Assembly (NCBI RefSeq): GCF_017744015.1
Contig: NZ_JAGHRA010000001.1
Span: forward strand, 124,001-188,000
Direction: 5' to 3'
Origin: Paracoccus sp. R12_2
Lineage (GTDB): Bacteria; Pseudomonadota; Alphaproteobacteria; Rhodobacterales; Rhodobacteraceae
DNA length: 64,000 nucleotides
Part shown: piece by piece, positions 1 to 8,933 of the stretch
Layout: each line of letters begins with the position of its first letter
Position numbering within the stretch: the first letter of the stretch is position 1
Translations under genes and position numbers: made by a program
The notes under the pieces: model-generated
Told to the model about the DNA's origin: nothing
What the model saw: the letters and a program-made list of their open reading frames with translations, nothing else
The model's database searches: none

Positions 1-557
1 TGCTGGAACTGGTCGGCCTGACCGATCAGGCCAATGCCTATGCAAGGAACCTGTCTGGCGGCATGCGCAGGCGGCTGCTGTTGGCCAAGGCGCTGGTCCA
101 CCGTCCGCAGATCCTTGTGCTGGACGAACCGACGGCCGGCGTGGACATCACCCTGCGCGAAATGCTGTGGAACAATGTCCGCAGGCTGAATCAGGCGGGG
201 ATGACGATCATCCTGACCACGCATTACCTCGAAGAGGCCGAACAGATGTGCGACGAGATCGCCATCATCAACCACGGTGAACTGATCGTCCGTCAGGGCA
301 CGCGCGAATTGCTGGGCCGCGCGGACGGCAAGACGCTGATCATCGATTCGGGCGGGCGGGCCCGTATCCCCGACCTGCCCGCAGGCGCGCGCGCCGAATG
401 GCGCGATGACGGGCGGCTGGCGATCAGCTATCCGCCGTCACGGATCCGGGCCGATCAATTGCTGGACGCGCTGCGCGGCGCAGGCGTTCCGATCATCGAC
501 GTCGCCAGCGAACAGCCCGATCTGGAAGATGTCTTCGTCGAGATGACGCGCGACTGA
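1..557 (+). CDS. ABC transporter ATP-binding protein, C-terminal part (cut by window edge)
   Basis: The reading frame is already open at base 3 and ends with TGA at 555-557, so the N-terminus with the Walker A motif lies outside the window. Visible parts of the nucleotide-binding domain are the signature LSGGM, the Walker B block ILVLDEPTAGVD and the H-loop TTHYLEEAEQ. Together they resemble the ATPase of ABC-2 type drug, polysaccharide or lipid exporters (DrrA/NodI/CcmA-like). The roughly 80-residue tail after the H-loop, ending in DLEDVFVEMTRD, is typical of this group. It would power export by a membrane partner, presumably encoded upstream. The substrate cannot be told. The downstream gene is convergent, 3 bases away. 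Confidence 0.85.
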   Translation, partial: LELVGLTDQANAYARNLSGGMRRRLLLAKALVHRPQILVLDEPTAGVDITLREMLWNNVRRLNQAGMTIILTTHYLEEAEQMCDEIAIINHGELIVRQGTRELLGRADGKTLIIDSGGRARIPDLPAGARAEWRDDGRLAISYPPSRIRADQLLDALRGAGVPIIDVASEQPDLEDVFVEMTRD

Positions 558-560
558 GAC

Positions 561-944
561 CTAGTCCCGCAACGCGATCATCGGCCCCATCGACCTGCCA
601 CCCATGATATGCAGGTGGAAATGCGGAACCTCTTGCACGCCATGCGTGCCCGCATTGGTGATCGCGCGAAACCCGGAATTGCCGTCATCCAATGACACGC
701 CTTCCTTGGCGCAGACCTCGGCGCACAGCCGCATGAACCCGGCGATTTCGGCGTCAGGGGCATTGGCGGAAAAATCGTCAAAGCTGACATAGCGGCCCTT
801 GGGAATCACCAGCACATGAACCGGCGTCTTGGGGGCGATATCGCGGAACGCCAGCGCATGATCGTTCTCGGCAACCGTGTCGTTGGGGATCTCACCACGC
901 AAGATCCTGGCGAAGATATTGCTGTCGTCATAGTTGTATGCCAT
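561..944 (-). CDS. HIT family nucleotide hydrolase (HinT-like)
   Basis: This 127-residue protein has the size of HinT purine nucleoside phosphoramidases. The histidine triad is seen as HFHLH followed by IMGG at about residues 108-116, with the middle His as the expected nucleophile. The N-terminal part with IFARILRGEIP is the usual opening of the family. Such proteins are cytosolic homodimers that hydrolyse nucleoside 5'-phosphoramidates or AMP conjugates. The gene begins 15 bases after the stop of the glycosyltransferase gene on the same strand, so the two are probably co-transcribed. Confidence 0.92.
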   Translation of the reverse strand: MAYNYDDSNIFARILRGEIPNDTVAENDHALAFRDIAPKTPVHVLVIPKGRYVSFDDFSANAPDAEIAGFMRLCAEVCAKEGVSLDDGNSGFRAITNAGTHGVQEVPHFHLHIMGGRSMGPMIALRD

Positions 945-958
945 GGCCTCTGTCCTCG

Positions 959-2536
959 TCAGTCAGCGAAAAGATGTGGTGTCGCGGCCAGATCCTGCGC
1001 GATTTCGGACGATACATCCAGAAAGCGCTGAAGGGACAGCGCATTGCGGTCCTGGGGCGCCTCGGGAGTGATCGCCTCGAAGCGCGCAAATCCCATATCG
1101 CGCAGAAGCTCGGCCTCATGGTCCAGATCGTCGCGCACCACGGGCAGAAGCCGGCGAACGACCTCGTCGGGCGTCGTGGCGCCGATCAAGCCCACACGCC
1201 GCATGTGGCCGCGCAGATAGTCATCGTCGAAGAACGTGTCGATGAACAGGATGCGAACCTCGGCACGGTCATTGGCGAAATCGCTGATCAGGCTCAGCGC
1301 CGAGGGATCGAGGCACAGCACCAGATGCCGCGATTCGAACTGTTCGAACAACAGCCTGACCAGCGCACGCCGATGGCGCTGGCGCTTGTCGACCGTCGAC
1401 GCCACGCCCCCCATGTCGGGCAATCCCGCGTCGATTTCGTTGAAGATATAGTCCACCGCCGGGACCGCCGTCGTCTCGCGGATCCGCGCGGTCAGCCGTT
1501 TGGCGACGTGCCATTTCTTTGCAACGATCAGATGGACGACGCGGGCTCGTCCCAGACTGCTCTCGGCTTCCCAGAAACGCGGCGCAAAACGCCGTCCGAT
1601 CCGTCCACGACCGGTCAGGAAGGCGAACAACCGCGGCCCTTCGGCCGAGATGGGAAACTCGACGCCCTTCGCCTGCCAGATCTCTCCCAGACGCGCGCGC
1701 AGGTGCAGCGCCTCGGCGCTGATCTTGCGTGCGAACAGGAAATTCTGACGCAGCAGAAGATCATAGTGGTCGTTGTAGAACGTGACGGGCATGCCGTAAT
1801 CGGTGAACATCAGGAACGTCGGCGAACCTGACCGGATGCGGTCCTTTGGCACGACATGGGCGACCAGGGTCTGAAAGAAGGTCTCGTCCGGAATCCACGT
1901 CGTTTTGAAGAAACGGATCAGTTGCGGTCGCGATCTGATCAGGTCCAGCACCGCCTCGACCGTCTGGCGTCTGAGGCACCACCACTGCGACCCGATCATC
2001 ATCTGCAGGCCTTCGGGCAGGCCGCGCCGCAGGCCAAGCCGCTTCTGCCAGTTCATACTGGCATAGAACAACGCCTTCTGTGACCGTTCGTTGAACCAGT
2101 GGCGATAGACCAGCCGTTCTTCCCTGATGCCGGTCTTGATCCAGTCGCTTTCGAAGAAATCGCAGGTCTCGATATAATCGCAATCCTCGGCGTCCAGAAA
2201 CGCCCGGGCATATTCGGCGGATTTGATCGGCATGCAATCGCCGGACAGCATGTAGAAATGCGATGCCTGCGGAAACGCCTGCTCGGCGGCCCGCAGGGCT
2301 TCCAGCGTCGCAGCCACAAGCGACCATTCGCCCCAGCCGCATTTCAGTCGCCTCGCGGCATAGGCAACCCGTGGATTTCCATCCAGCGCGGCGCGTATCG
2401 CAGTGTCATCCTCGGCGGGCGCATTCCGGTCATAATGGATGGCAACGAAATCACCGGAAGCTGTCAGCCGCCTGGCCTGATCGATGACACCGCGCGGGTC
2501 CTTGTGGGCCAGAAGGATGAAGGCGATACGGGCCAT
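959..2536 (-). CDS. GT14-like beta-1,6-N-acetylglucosaminyltransferase with extra C-terminal domain
   Basis: The N-terminal half (residues 1 to about 270, beginning MARIAFILLAHKDP) has the layout of core-2/I-branching glycosyltransferases: a start with an AHKDP turn, then FYMLSGDCMPIKS. The C-terminal half (about 310-525) is a separate domain that I know only from Rhodobacterales proteins of this type, listed as a DUF (I believe DUF5928). I chose the ATG at 2536, which has GGAAG 11 bases upstream, over a GTG six codons earlier. The likely role is addition of a sugar branch to a surface polysaccharide. It is divergent from a sulfotransferase gene, which suggests the two modify the same glycan. 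That pairing is inference. Confidence 0.75.
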   Translation of the reverse strand: MARIAFILLAHKDPRGVIDQARRLTASGDFVAIHYDRNAPAEDDTAIRAALDGNPRVAYAARRLKCGWGEWSLVAATLEALRAAEQAFPQASHFYMLSGDCMPIKSAEYARAFLDAEDCDYIETCDFFESDWIKTGIREERLVYRHWFNERSQKALFYASMNWQKRLGLRRGLPEGLQMMIGSQWWCLRRQTVEAVLDLIRSRPQLIRFFKTTWIPDETFFQTLVAHVVPKDRIRSGSPTFLMFTDYGMPVTFYNDHYDLLLRQNFLFARKISAEALHLRARLGEIWQAKGVEFPISAEGPRLFAFLTGRGRIGRRFAPRFWEAESSLGRARVVHLIVAKKWHVAKRLTARIRETTAVPAVDYIFNEIDAGLPDMGGVASTVDKRQRHRRALVRLLFEQFESRHLVLCLDPSALSLISDFANDRAEVRILFIDTFFDDDYLRGHMRRVGLIGATTPDEVVRRLLPVVRDDLDHEAELLRDMGFARFEAITPEAPQDRNALSLQRFLDVSSEIAQDLAATPHLFAD

Positions 2537-2693
2537 ATGGGACGGAACTTCCACCGACTTCGGACGATCGAAGGGAAAACATTGAAAATCCCCTCGGGTT
2601 TTGATTTCTGTCTCTAAACATTTTCAGCGCGCGGGCAAGCCGGGCGAGGCAAGTCGCGCCATGCTGCGGTGCCGACGGAACGGAGTAATGGTG

Positions 2694-3512
2694 ATGGGCT
2701 TTCCCGGCGTATGGATGACCGAAAGCGAAAGCATGATCTATCGGGTGGTGCCGAAATGCGCCTGTTCGACCATCGGCCAGATCATGTTCTATTCGGATCA
2801 CGGGCAGTTTTTCGACGGCGACATCCATGATGCCAGCGACGGTCTGCACAAATGGTCCCGAGAGGACAGCCAGCCCCTGATCAGCCATGCCGTGCGCGAC
2901 CATTCCGCGCCGACCTTCACCTGCGTGCGCAACCCCTACGCGCGCATCCTGTCCTCGTTCTTCGACAAGATCGCCGGGATCCAGCGCAACGGCCGACGCT
3001 ATCGCGGCAATCTGGTGCCGCAACTTGTCCAGCGATACGGGATCGATGTCGGCAGCCCCGAAAACGGGTTCGACTTCGATCAGGTCGCAAGCTTCCGACG
3101 CTTCCTGTTGTTCGCCCGCGACACGATCCGCTTTCGCCGCCCGATGGAGCCGGACATCCACTGGTCGGCCATGTCAGGGCATATTTCGACCTTCATCGTC
3201 AACGGCGGTCGCTACGATCGGATCTTCTACACCGAAACCTTCAATGACGGCATGCAGCAGGTTCTTGACGCATGTGAAACCCCGGTCAGCATCGATCTGG
3301 CGCAGGTGCCCCGTTTCAACGAATCCGAAGGTCATGGGCCGAAGCGCGCCCACAAGGTCAGCGATTATTTCGACGATCTGTCGCGGCATCTGATCTGGGA
3401 AATCTACAAGGACGATTTCCAAATGTTCCGCTATGACTTCGACGATCCGGACAACAAGTTCCCGATCGGAGAGATCGATCTGGACGAAGTCCACGCCAAG
3501 TTGGGGCGCTGA
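2694..3512 (+). CDS. sulfotransferase family protein
   Basis: The protein is about 272 residues from this ATG. The motif VVPKCACSTIGQ near residue 20 matches the 5'-phosphosulfate loop region of sulfotransferase family 2, and FTCVRNPYARILSSFFDK at about 76-93 matches the 3'-phosphate binding segment with its conserved R and S. It should transfer sulfate from PAPS to a carbohydrate or other surface acceptor; the acceptor is unknown. The ATG at 2694 has GGAG eight bases upstream. An ATG two codons earlier, and a TTG at 2601 that would add 31 unconserved residues, are less likely. It diverges from the glycosyltransferase gene across 157 bases. Confidence 0.8.
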   Translation: MGFPGVWMTESESMIYRVVPKCACSTIGQIMFYSDHGQFFDGDIHDASDGLHKWSREDSQPLISHAVRDHSAPTFTCVRNPYARILSSFFDKIAGIQRNGRRYRGNLVPQLVQRYGIDVGSPENGFDFDQVASFRRFLLFARDTIRFRRPMEPDIHWSAMSGHISTFIVNGGRYDRIFYTETFNDGMQQVLDACETPVSIDLAQVPRFNESEGHGPKRAHKVSDYFDDLSRHLIWEIYKDDFQMFRYDFDDPDNKFPIGEIDLDEVHAKLGR

Positions 3513-3620
3513 ACCCGGCTGCAGCGGACCTCGGCGAAGGATAGCGCAAGAGCACCGTCCTCCGCCTATGACGAATGACCAAGCCCTACCGGCGATGCAG
3601 CCGCCGTGTGGCTCAGCAGA

Positions 3621-4094
3621 TCACTCCAGATGGCTTTCCATGAACCAAAGATCCTTGTCGGCGGTTCGCGAGGCCGCAGTCAGGATGTCGGCTGTGTCGG
3701 CGTCGCCTGCCTCGTCGGTCTTGTCGATCCCCTCGCGCAGCTTGGCACCATAATCGCGCATGCGGTCGCAGATCGCGCGCAGATGATCCTCGGCCTTGGT
3801 CAGATCGGTCGGATAAGGCTCGATCGAGGATTTTTTTGCGACCTCATCGGCGGTTCCGACCGCGACGCCGTCCAGAATCTGGACACGCTCTGCCATCACA
3901 TCGACATGCTCCTGGTTATTGGCATAGACGGAGTCGAACAGCTCGTGCACGGCGATGAAGTTCCTGCCCTTCACGTTCCAATGCGCCTGCTTGATCGCCA
4001 TACCCAGCGCCAAGGCGTCGGCAAGCCGTGCGTTCAATTCCGAAATCGCCGCTTTGCGGGCGTTATCCTTCAGTCCTTGCAGATTGACAGCCAT
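3621..4094 (-). CDS. dps: Dps-like ferritin family protein
   Basis: The protein has 157 residues, the normal size of Dps miniferritins. The helix with KQAHWNVKGRNFIAVHELFDSV (about residues 30-51) carries the H and D ligands of the ferroxidase site, and the partner segment EHVDVMAER follows on the next helix. The protein should form a dodecamer that oxidises and stores iron and protects DNA from peroxide. The ATG at 4094 is preceded by AAGGAG seven bases upstream; an in-frame upstream extension lacks family similarity. The gene stands alone after the acpP terminator. No clear OxyR or Fur site was recognised in the 143-base leader. Confidence 0.88.
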   Translation of the reverse strand: MAVNLQGLKDNARKAAISELNARLADALALGMAIKQAHWNVKGRNFIAVHELFDSVYANNQEHVDVMAERVQILDGVAVGTADEVAKKSSIEPYPTDLTKAEDHLRAICDRMRDYGAKLREGIDKTDEAGDADTADILTAASRTADKDLWFMESHLE

Positions 4095-4173
4095 TTCAAA
4101 CTCCTTCCGGTTTGATGCGACAACACGGAAGCGCCCGACCGGGTTCCGTCCATCGCCGCAACGCGGACATGCG

Positions 4174-4208
4174 AAAACGGCGCCTTCCCGCAAGGGAAGA
4201 CGCCGTTT
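4174..4208 (-). terminator. intrinsic terminator after acpP
   Basis: Read on the minus strand, the arms AAACGGCG and CGCCGTTT enclose a second paired block, CTTCCC/GGGAAG, and a TTGC loop, with one mismatch between blocks. The hairpin ends in TTTT. It lies 30 bases past the acpP stop and before the dps start. Confidence 0.8.
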
Positions 4209-4237
4209 GAAATGCCGTCGTCCAGAAACGCGTCGTC

Positions 4238-4471
4238 TTAGACCGCGCCCTTGATGAACGTGACCGCATCGCCGACAGTCTGAATGGTTTCGGCGGCGTC
4301 GTCCGGGATCTCGATACCGAACTCTTCCTCGAAAGCCATGACCAGCTCGACGGTGTCGAGGCTGTCTGCGCCCAGATCGTCGATGAAGGAAGCGGTTTCG
4401 ACAACCTTGTCCTCGTCGACGCCCAGATGCTCAACCACGATCTTCTTCACGCGATCAGCGATATCGCTCAT
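4238..4471 (-). CDS. acpP: acyl carrier protein
   Basis: This acidic 77-residue protein has the motif [19 protein letters not shown]. The serine of DSL (about residue 37) is the attachment point of 4'-phosphopantetheine. The protein carries growing acyl chains during fatty-acid synthesis in the cytosol and also supplies lipid A synthesis. GAGGA lies six bases before the ATG. It closes the block fabD-fabG-acpP but is separated from fabG by 170 bases holding its own promoter-like sequence, and it is followed by a strong terminator. It can therefore be made at high level independently, as is usual for acpP. Confidence 0.97.
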   Translation of the reverse strand: MSDIADRVKKIVVEHLGVDEDKVVETASFIDDLGADSLDTVELVMAFEEEFGIEIPDDAAETIQTVGDAVTFIKGAV

Positions 4472-4564
4472 GTCATATCCTCATTCTCGCGGGCATCCGC
4501 CCAAGATTTGCGCGGGCATTGGCCCGGTTCGGCACAGGGCGGTTCCCCTGCTGCTAAAGGCGGG

Positions 4565-4592
4565 CATATAGCACCCATGAACGCTCATGCAA
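4565..4592 (-). promoter_or_regulatory. putative sigma-70 promoter of acpP
   Basis: On the minus strand TTGCAT (4592-4587) is followed after 16 bases by TATATG (4570-4565). The expected transcript start, near 4558, leaves a leader of about 87 bases before acpP. This is based on sequence fit only. Confidence 0.45.
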
Positions 4593-4641
4593 CCTGTTTT
4601 CAACGGATTCTCGCGCCGCGTTGCAGCGTTGCCAAGCCGCC

Positions 4642-5379
4642 TCAGACCATTGCCATGCCGCCATTGACGTGCAGCGTCGCGCCGGTGACATAGCCCGCGT
4701 CCGGGCTGGCCAGATAGGTGACCGCCGCCGCGATGTCGCCCGGCGTGCCCATGGCGCCTGCGGGAATCTGCGTCAGGATCTTGCCTTTCTGGTCCTCGTT
4801 CAACTTGTCGGTCATCGCCGTCTCGATGAAACCCGGGGCCACGCAGTTGACGGTGATGCCCCGGCTTGCGACCTCGTAGGCCAGCGATTTCGACATGCCG
4901 ACCAGGCCGGCCTTGGCCGCGGCATAGTTGCCCTGCCCCGGATTGCCGGTGGTGCCCACGACCGATGTGATGTTCACGATGCGACCCCAGCGCGCCTTCA
5001 TCATGCCGCGCAGGACGGCCCGCGACAGCCTGAACACACTGGTCAGATTCACCTCGAGCACCTGCGCCCATTCCTCGTCGGACATGCGCATGAACAGGTT
5101 GTCGCGCGTGATCCCGGCATTGTTGACCAGGATGTCGACAGACCCCATCGCCTCGGCCGCCGCTTTCGGCAGCGCGACCACCGCCTCGGCATCCGACAGA
5201 TTCGCCGGCACCACATGCGCCCGCTCGCCCAGCCTGTCCGCCAGCTCGCGCAGCGGCGCCTCGCGCGTGCCCGACAGCGCGACGGTCGCGCCGGCGCCAT
5301 GCAGCGCCTCGGCGATCGCGCCGCCAATGCCGCCCGATGCGCCGGTCACCAGCGCATTTTTTCCCGTCAGATCGAACAT
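4642..5379 (-). CDS. fabG: 3-oxoacyl-[acyl-carrier-protein] reductase
   Basis: The protein has 245 residues, typical for FabG. The glycine-rich NADPH loop VTGASGGIGG lies near residues 11-20, NNAG near 86-89, and the catalytic S-Y-K set is visible as NITSVVGT followed by GNYAAAKAG. It reduces 3-oxoacyl-ACP to 3-hydroxyacyl-ACP in fatty-acid elongation. The ATG at 5379 has AAGGGG five bases upstream; an in-frame TTG eight codons earlier is less likely. It follows fabD by 44 bases and precedes acpP, the usual fab gene order. Confidence 0.97.
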   Translation of the reverse strand: MFDLTGKNALVTGASGGIGGAIAEALHGAGATVALSGTREAPLRELADRLGERAHVVPANLSDAEAVVALPKAAAEAMGSVDILVNNAGITRDNLFMRMSDEEWAQVLEVNLTSVFRLSRAVLRGMMKARWGRIVNITSVVGTTGNPGQGNYAAAKAGLVGMSKSLAYEVASRGITVNCVAPGFIETAMTDKLNEDQKGKILTQIPAGAMGTPGDIAAAVTYLASPDAGYVTGATLHVNGGMAMV

Positions 5380-5423
5380 TTCTGCCCCTTCTTCTTTGCC
5401 CAAATACCCGGAAACGGGCGGTC

Positions 5424-6350
5424 TTAGCCCTTCAGCGCCAGAATATCCGCAGGCGTGCCGATATTCTTCACCGTCGCCTCTTTCGCGATCCGCTTGATCA
5501 TGCCCGACAGCGCCTTGCCCGCGCCGATCTCCCAGAACTCGGTCACGCCGGCCTCGGCAAGATTGACGATGGATTCGCGCCAGCGCACCGTGCCGGTGAC
5601 CTGTTCGACCAGCAGCCTGCGGATCGCGCCGGGTTCGATCACCGCCTCGGCGCGCACATTGGCGATCAGCGGCACGGCGGGCGGCTGGATGTCCACCCCG
5701 GCCAGCGCATCGGCCATCACCGCCGCCGCCGGTTGCATCAGCACGGAATGGAACGGCGCCGACACAGGCAGCATCAGCGCGCGCTTGGCCCCGGCCTCTT
5801 TCGCAGCGGCGGCGGCACGTTCGACCGCCTGCTTGTGTCCCGAAATGACCACCTGCGCGGGATCGTTGTCATTCGCGGCCTGCACGACCTCGTCGCCGGC
5901 GATGTCGCGTGCGATCCGATCGACGGTGTCGAAATCCAGCCCCAGGATCGCGGCCATCGCGCCCTGCCCGACCGGCACGGCCTCTTGCATGGCCTGTCCG
6001 CGCAGCCGCAACAGCCGGGCCGTATCCTCAAGGCTCAGCGACCCGGCCGCGCACAGGGCCGAATATTCGCCCAGCGAATGCCCCGCGACATAGTTCGCTT
6101 CCTGAATGCCCAGACCCTCGGCCTCCAGCGCACGGAACGCGGCCATCGACGCGGCCATCAGGGCAGGCTGCGCGTTCTGGGTCAGGGTCAGGGTCTCGAT
6201 ATCGCCGGTCCAGATCAGATCGGACAGTTTTTCGCCCAAGGCTTCGTCCACCTGATCGAATACGTCGCGCGCGGCCGGATAGGCCTCGGCCAGTTCACGA
6301 CCCATCCCGATGGTCTGCGCCCCCTGCCCCGGAAAGACGAATGCCCGCAT
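5424..6350 (-). CDS. fabD: malonyl CoA-acyl carrier protein transacylase
   Basis: The protein has 308 residues from the conserved start MRAFVFPGQGAQT. The nucleophile serine sits in GHSLGEYSAL near residue 90, and the partner histidine in SAPFHSVLM near residue 200. It transfers malonyl groups from CoA to AcpP, supplying the extender unit for FabG and the ketosynthases. The frame stays open another 47 codons upstream, but that extension has no family similarity and overlaps the neighbouring phosphatase gene. I therefore take the ATG at 6350. It is the first gene of fabD-fabG-acpP. Confidence 0.96.
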   Translation of the reverse strand: MRAFVFPGQGAQTIGMGRELAEAYPAARDVFDQVDEALGEKLSDLIWTGDIETLTLTQNAQPALMAASMAAFRALEAEGLGIQEANYVAGHSLGEYSALCAAGSLSLEDTARLLRLRGQAMQEAVPVGQGAMAAILGLDFDTVDRIARDIAGDEVVQAANDNDPAQVVISGHKQAVERAAAAAKEAGAKRALMLPVSAPFHSVLMQPAAAVMADALAGVDIQPPAVPLIANVRAEAVIEPGAIRRLLVEQVTGTVRWRESIVNLAEAGVTEFWEIGAGKALSGMIKRIAKEATVKNIGTPADILALKG

Positions 6351-6426
6351 TGCGGCCCCCTGAAAATATGTTCCCGAGAAACGGCATACCTTGCACGGGG
6401 CCTTGCCGCAACTGACAGCACCCGGC

Positions 6427-6993
6427 CTAGCTGTCGGGAAAGCCCAGCCAGGGTTCCATGTCTTCCCAGGTGACGTCCATGGGATAGGCACGGCTCAGCC
6501 CCGGAATGCCGATATGTCCGAAGATCGGCGACAACTGCCATTCCGCCGCCTCCTCGCCACCGCCGGCGATCCCGGCGACATACAGCGCCGAGGCAAGCCC
6601 GGTCCGGTCAGCCCCGCCCATGCAATGGATCAACAGCGGCTTTGGCGCATCCCGCATGACCTGCAACAGGTCCTGAACCTGTGCGCGATCCAGCGAACGC
6701 GCCGCGGACATGCGAAAATCGATATGCCCGATGCCCAGCCGCTCGGCCACGCCGCGCTCGGCCTCGTACCAGTCCGCGCCGGTATTTTCCCCGCGCAGGT
6801 TCAGCACCGTGGCGATGCCGTGCTCGCGCTTCCAGCGCGCCAGCCGCTGCCCGTCCATCTGCGCCGCACGATACACCTCGCCCGCGACGACCGCATGAAA
6901 ATTTCCGCTAAGCTGCAGATAGGCCAGATAAATGATCGCCGCCGCCATCACCACGCCAACGCCAGCAAGGCAGCGCCTGATCCATCGCCACAT
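6427..6993 (-). CDS. membrane-anchored dual-specificity/tyrosine phosphatase-like protein
   Basis: This 188-residue protein has one N-terminal membrane segment (about residues 8-25, VGVVMAAAIIYLAYL). The CX5R phosphatase signature HCMGGADRTG holds Cys124 and Arg130. LNLRGEN near residue 66 and an upstream DFRM segment fit the DSP/PTP fold of the bacterial 'tyrosine phosphatase family' found in many proteobacteria. The catalytic domain would face the periplasm or cytosol depending on anchor orientation. The substrate is unknown. It lies 76 bases downstream of the fabD start and could share regulation with ndk or stand alone. Confidence 0.82.
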   Translation of the reverse strand: MWRWIRRCLAGVGVVMAAAIIYLAYLQLSGNFHAVVAGEVYRAAQMDGQRLARWKREHGIATVLNLRGENTGADWYEAERGVAERLGIGHIDFRMSAARSLDRAQVQDLLQVMRDAPKPLLIHCMGGADRTGLASALYVAGIAGGGEEAAEWQLSPIFGHIGIPGLSRAYPMDVTWEDMEPWLGFPDS

Positions 6994-7071
6994 GCCTATC
7001 TCCGATCCAGATCGCCCGTCCGCGATAGCACCGCGCCGCCCGTTCAAGGATAACAACACCGAGAGCGCATG

Positions 7072-7098
7072 AAAAAAGGCGCCCCGTGGGACGCCTTT
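7072..7098 (-). terminator. intrinsic terminator after ndk
   Basis: On the minus strand AAAGGCG/CGCCTTT with an inner CCC/GGG block and a short ACG loop is followed by a run of T. It lies 24 bases after the ndk stop. Confidence 0.85.
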
Positions 7099-7121
7099 CC
7101 TGGATGCTGTATCGCGGCAGC

Positions 7122-7544
7122 TTAGCCGACCAGTTCAAGACCCGAGAAGAAGAAGGCAATCTCTTCCTTGGCGGTTTCCGGCGCGTCCGACCCGTGGACC
7201 GAGTTTTCACCGACCGACAGCGCGAATTCCTTGCGGATGGTGCCCTCGTCGGCATTCGCCGGGTTGGTGGCGCCCATCACTTCGCGGTTCTTGGCAATGG
7301 CGTTCTCGCCTTCCAGCACCTGCACCACGACCGGCTCGGACGCCATGAACTCGACCAGTTCGCCGTAGAAGGGGCGATCCTTGTGAACCTCGTAGAACTT
7401 GCCGGCCTGTTCGGGCGACAGCTTGATGCGCTTCTGCGCGACGATGCGCAGACCCGCGTCTTCGAACTTGGCATTGATCTTGCCGGTCAGGTTGCGCTTG
7501 GTCGCATCGGGCTTGATGATCGAAAGGGTCCGTTCGGTGGCCAT
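7122..7544 (-). CDS. ndk: nucleoside diphosphate kinase
   Basis: At 140 residues this is the standard bacterial Ndk length. The opening [15 protein letters not shown] and the active-site block ENSVHGSDA with phosphoryl-accepting His118 identify it. It exchanges gamma-phosphate between nucleoside triphosphates and diphosphates. The gene is followed by its own terminator and faces away from the permease gene across 173 bases, so it is probably monocistronic. Confidence 0.98.
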   Translation of the reverse strand: MATERTLSIIKPDATKRNLTGKINAKFEDAGLRIVAQKRIKLSPEQAGKFYEVHKDRPFYGELVEFMASEPVVVQVLEGENAIAKNREVMGATNPANADEGTIRKEFALSVGENSVHGSDAPETAKEEIAFFFSGLELVG

Positions 7545-7717
7545 GTCTCTACCTTGTCTGAATGCGGGGGACCTGCTCCGCCCGCCTGTGAAATCCGCGC
7601 CCCGTTAGCAGGCTTGTCCCCCACGGGCAAGGACAGGCCGGACCACCCCGACCCTTTCGCCCCTCCCGAAACATGCTAGGACTTGCCCTGAACCGCGTCC
7701 GAAAAGAAGGTGCCGCG

Positions 7718-8833
7718 ATGTCCAGCCGACCGACCGACCGACCCGAACCATCAGACCGCGCCGGCCGTTCCGGCCTGCGCGACGTGCCATTCGCGACGAT
7801 CATCGCGGTCTTTGCCATCGGCCTTCTGCTGGCGGCGATCTGGACATGGTCCAGCGTGCTTCTGATGGGCTTTGCGGCGATCCTTCTGGCGATTGCGCTG
7901 CGTGGCGGGGCGCGGGTGCTGAACCGCCGCCTTGGCCTGCCGTTCAAACCGGGCGTGCTGCTGACCGCTTTGATCGCTGCCGCGATCTTCGCCGGGCTGT
8001 TCACCGCAGCAGGCCCCGCCGTATCCCAGCAGTTCAACGAACTTCTGAAAAGCCTGCCCGCCGCGTGGCGGCAGGTCAGCGACTGGCTGGAAGGCAGCAG
8101 CATCGGACAGTTCATCGAACGGCGGATCGACCCCTCATCGGGCAACGGAGAATCCTCGGGCGGTTCCGGCGGGATCCCGTCGATCTTCGGATACCTGACC
8201 GGAACCATAACCACGGTATTCGGCGGTCTGGCCAACCTGGTGCTGATGCTGACGATGGCCATCTTCCTGGCGCTGGACGCGCCCAGCTATCGCGGTGGTT
8301 TCCTGCGGCTGATCCCGCTGTTCTACCGTGACCGCGCGGCCGGAATCCTGGACGAATGCGGTAACGCACTGGCACGGTGGATGGGCGGACAGGCGCTGGA
8401 CATGCTGGTGGTCGCGTTGCTGACCGGACTGGGGCTGTGGCTGCTGGGTGTGCCGCTTGCGATGGTTCTGGGCCTGATCGCCGGGTTGACCAACATCATC
8501 CCCGTGATCGGCCCCTTCATGTCGGGGATCCCCGCGGTGATGTTCGCACTGACCCAGGGCGTCGATCAGGCCGCCTATGTCACGCTTCTGTTCGTGGTCA
8601 TCCAGCAGATCGAGGGCAATGTCCTGATGCCGATGATCCAGAAATACGCCGCCCATCTGCCGCCGGTGCTGACGGTGCTTGCGATTGTCGCCTTCGGCAG
8701 CCTGTTCGGGCTGTTCGGCATCATCCTTGCGACACCGCTTCTGCTGGTCTCGATCATTCTGGTCCAGAGATTGTATGTCGAGGATGTTCTGGGCGATTCC
8801 CTTCCCGCCCGAGGCACACGGGACACGGATTAG
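7718..8833 (+). CDS. AI-2E family transporter (PerM-like permease)
   Basis: The protein has 371 residues with the hydrophobic pattern of the AI-2E/PerM family: a two-helix N-terminal part, a periplasmic loop around 110-160, and a C-terminal membrane block. The block has GLIAGLTNIIPVIGPF near 255 and QQIEGNVLMPMIQKYAAHLPP near 295, both hallmark segments. The N-terminal 20 residues are rich in Arg, Pro and Asp. The ATG at 7718 has GAAGG seven bases upstream. Some family members export autoinducer-2 or exchange sodium for protons; the substrate here is unknown. A second member lies at 43296-44540. Confidence 0.85.
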   Translation: MSSRPTDRPEPSDRAGRSGLRDVPFATIIAVFAIGLLLAAIWTWSSVLLMGFAAILLAIALRGGARVLNRRLGLPFKPGVLLTALIAAAIFAGLFTAAGPAVSQQFNELLKSLPAAWRQVSDWLEGSSIGQFIERRIDPSSGNGESSGGSGGIPSIFGYLTGTITTVFGGLANLVLMLTMAIFLALDAPSYRGGFLRLIPLFYRDRAAGILDECGNALARWMGGQALDMLVVALLTGLGLWLLGVPLAMVLGLIAGLTNIIPVIGPFMSGIPAVMFALTQGVDQAAYVTLLFVVIQQIEGNVLMPMIQKYAAHLPPVLTVLAIVAFGSLFGLFGIILATPLLLVSIILVQRLYVEDVLGDSLPARGTRDTD

Positions 8834-8933
8834 GCAGGCGGTCCGGAAAAACCGCATCCAGACGTTGCGCTTTCGCGGAAATGACACAACATCTGGCTAG
8901 TGCTTGGGCCAAGGCAACAGAGGCGCATCCGAC

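Noticed and set aside
6351..6491. N-terminal extension of FabD by 47 residues
   Set aside because: No similarity to the family; it would overlap the neighbouring phosphatase gene, and the conserved start MRAFVFPGQGAQ has its own ATG.
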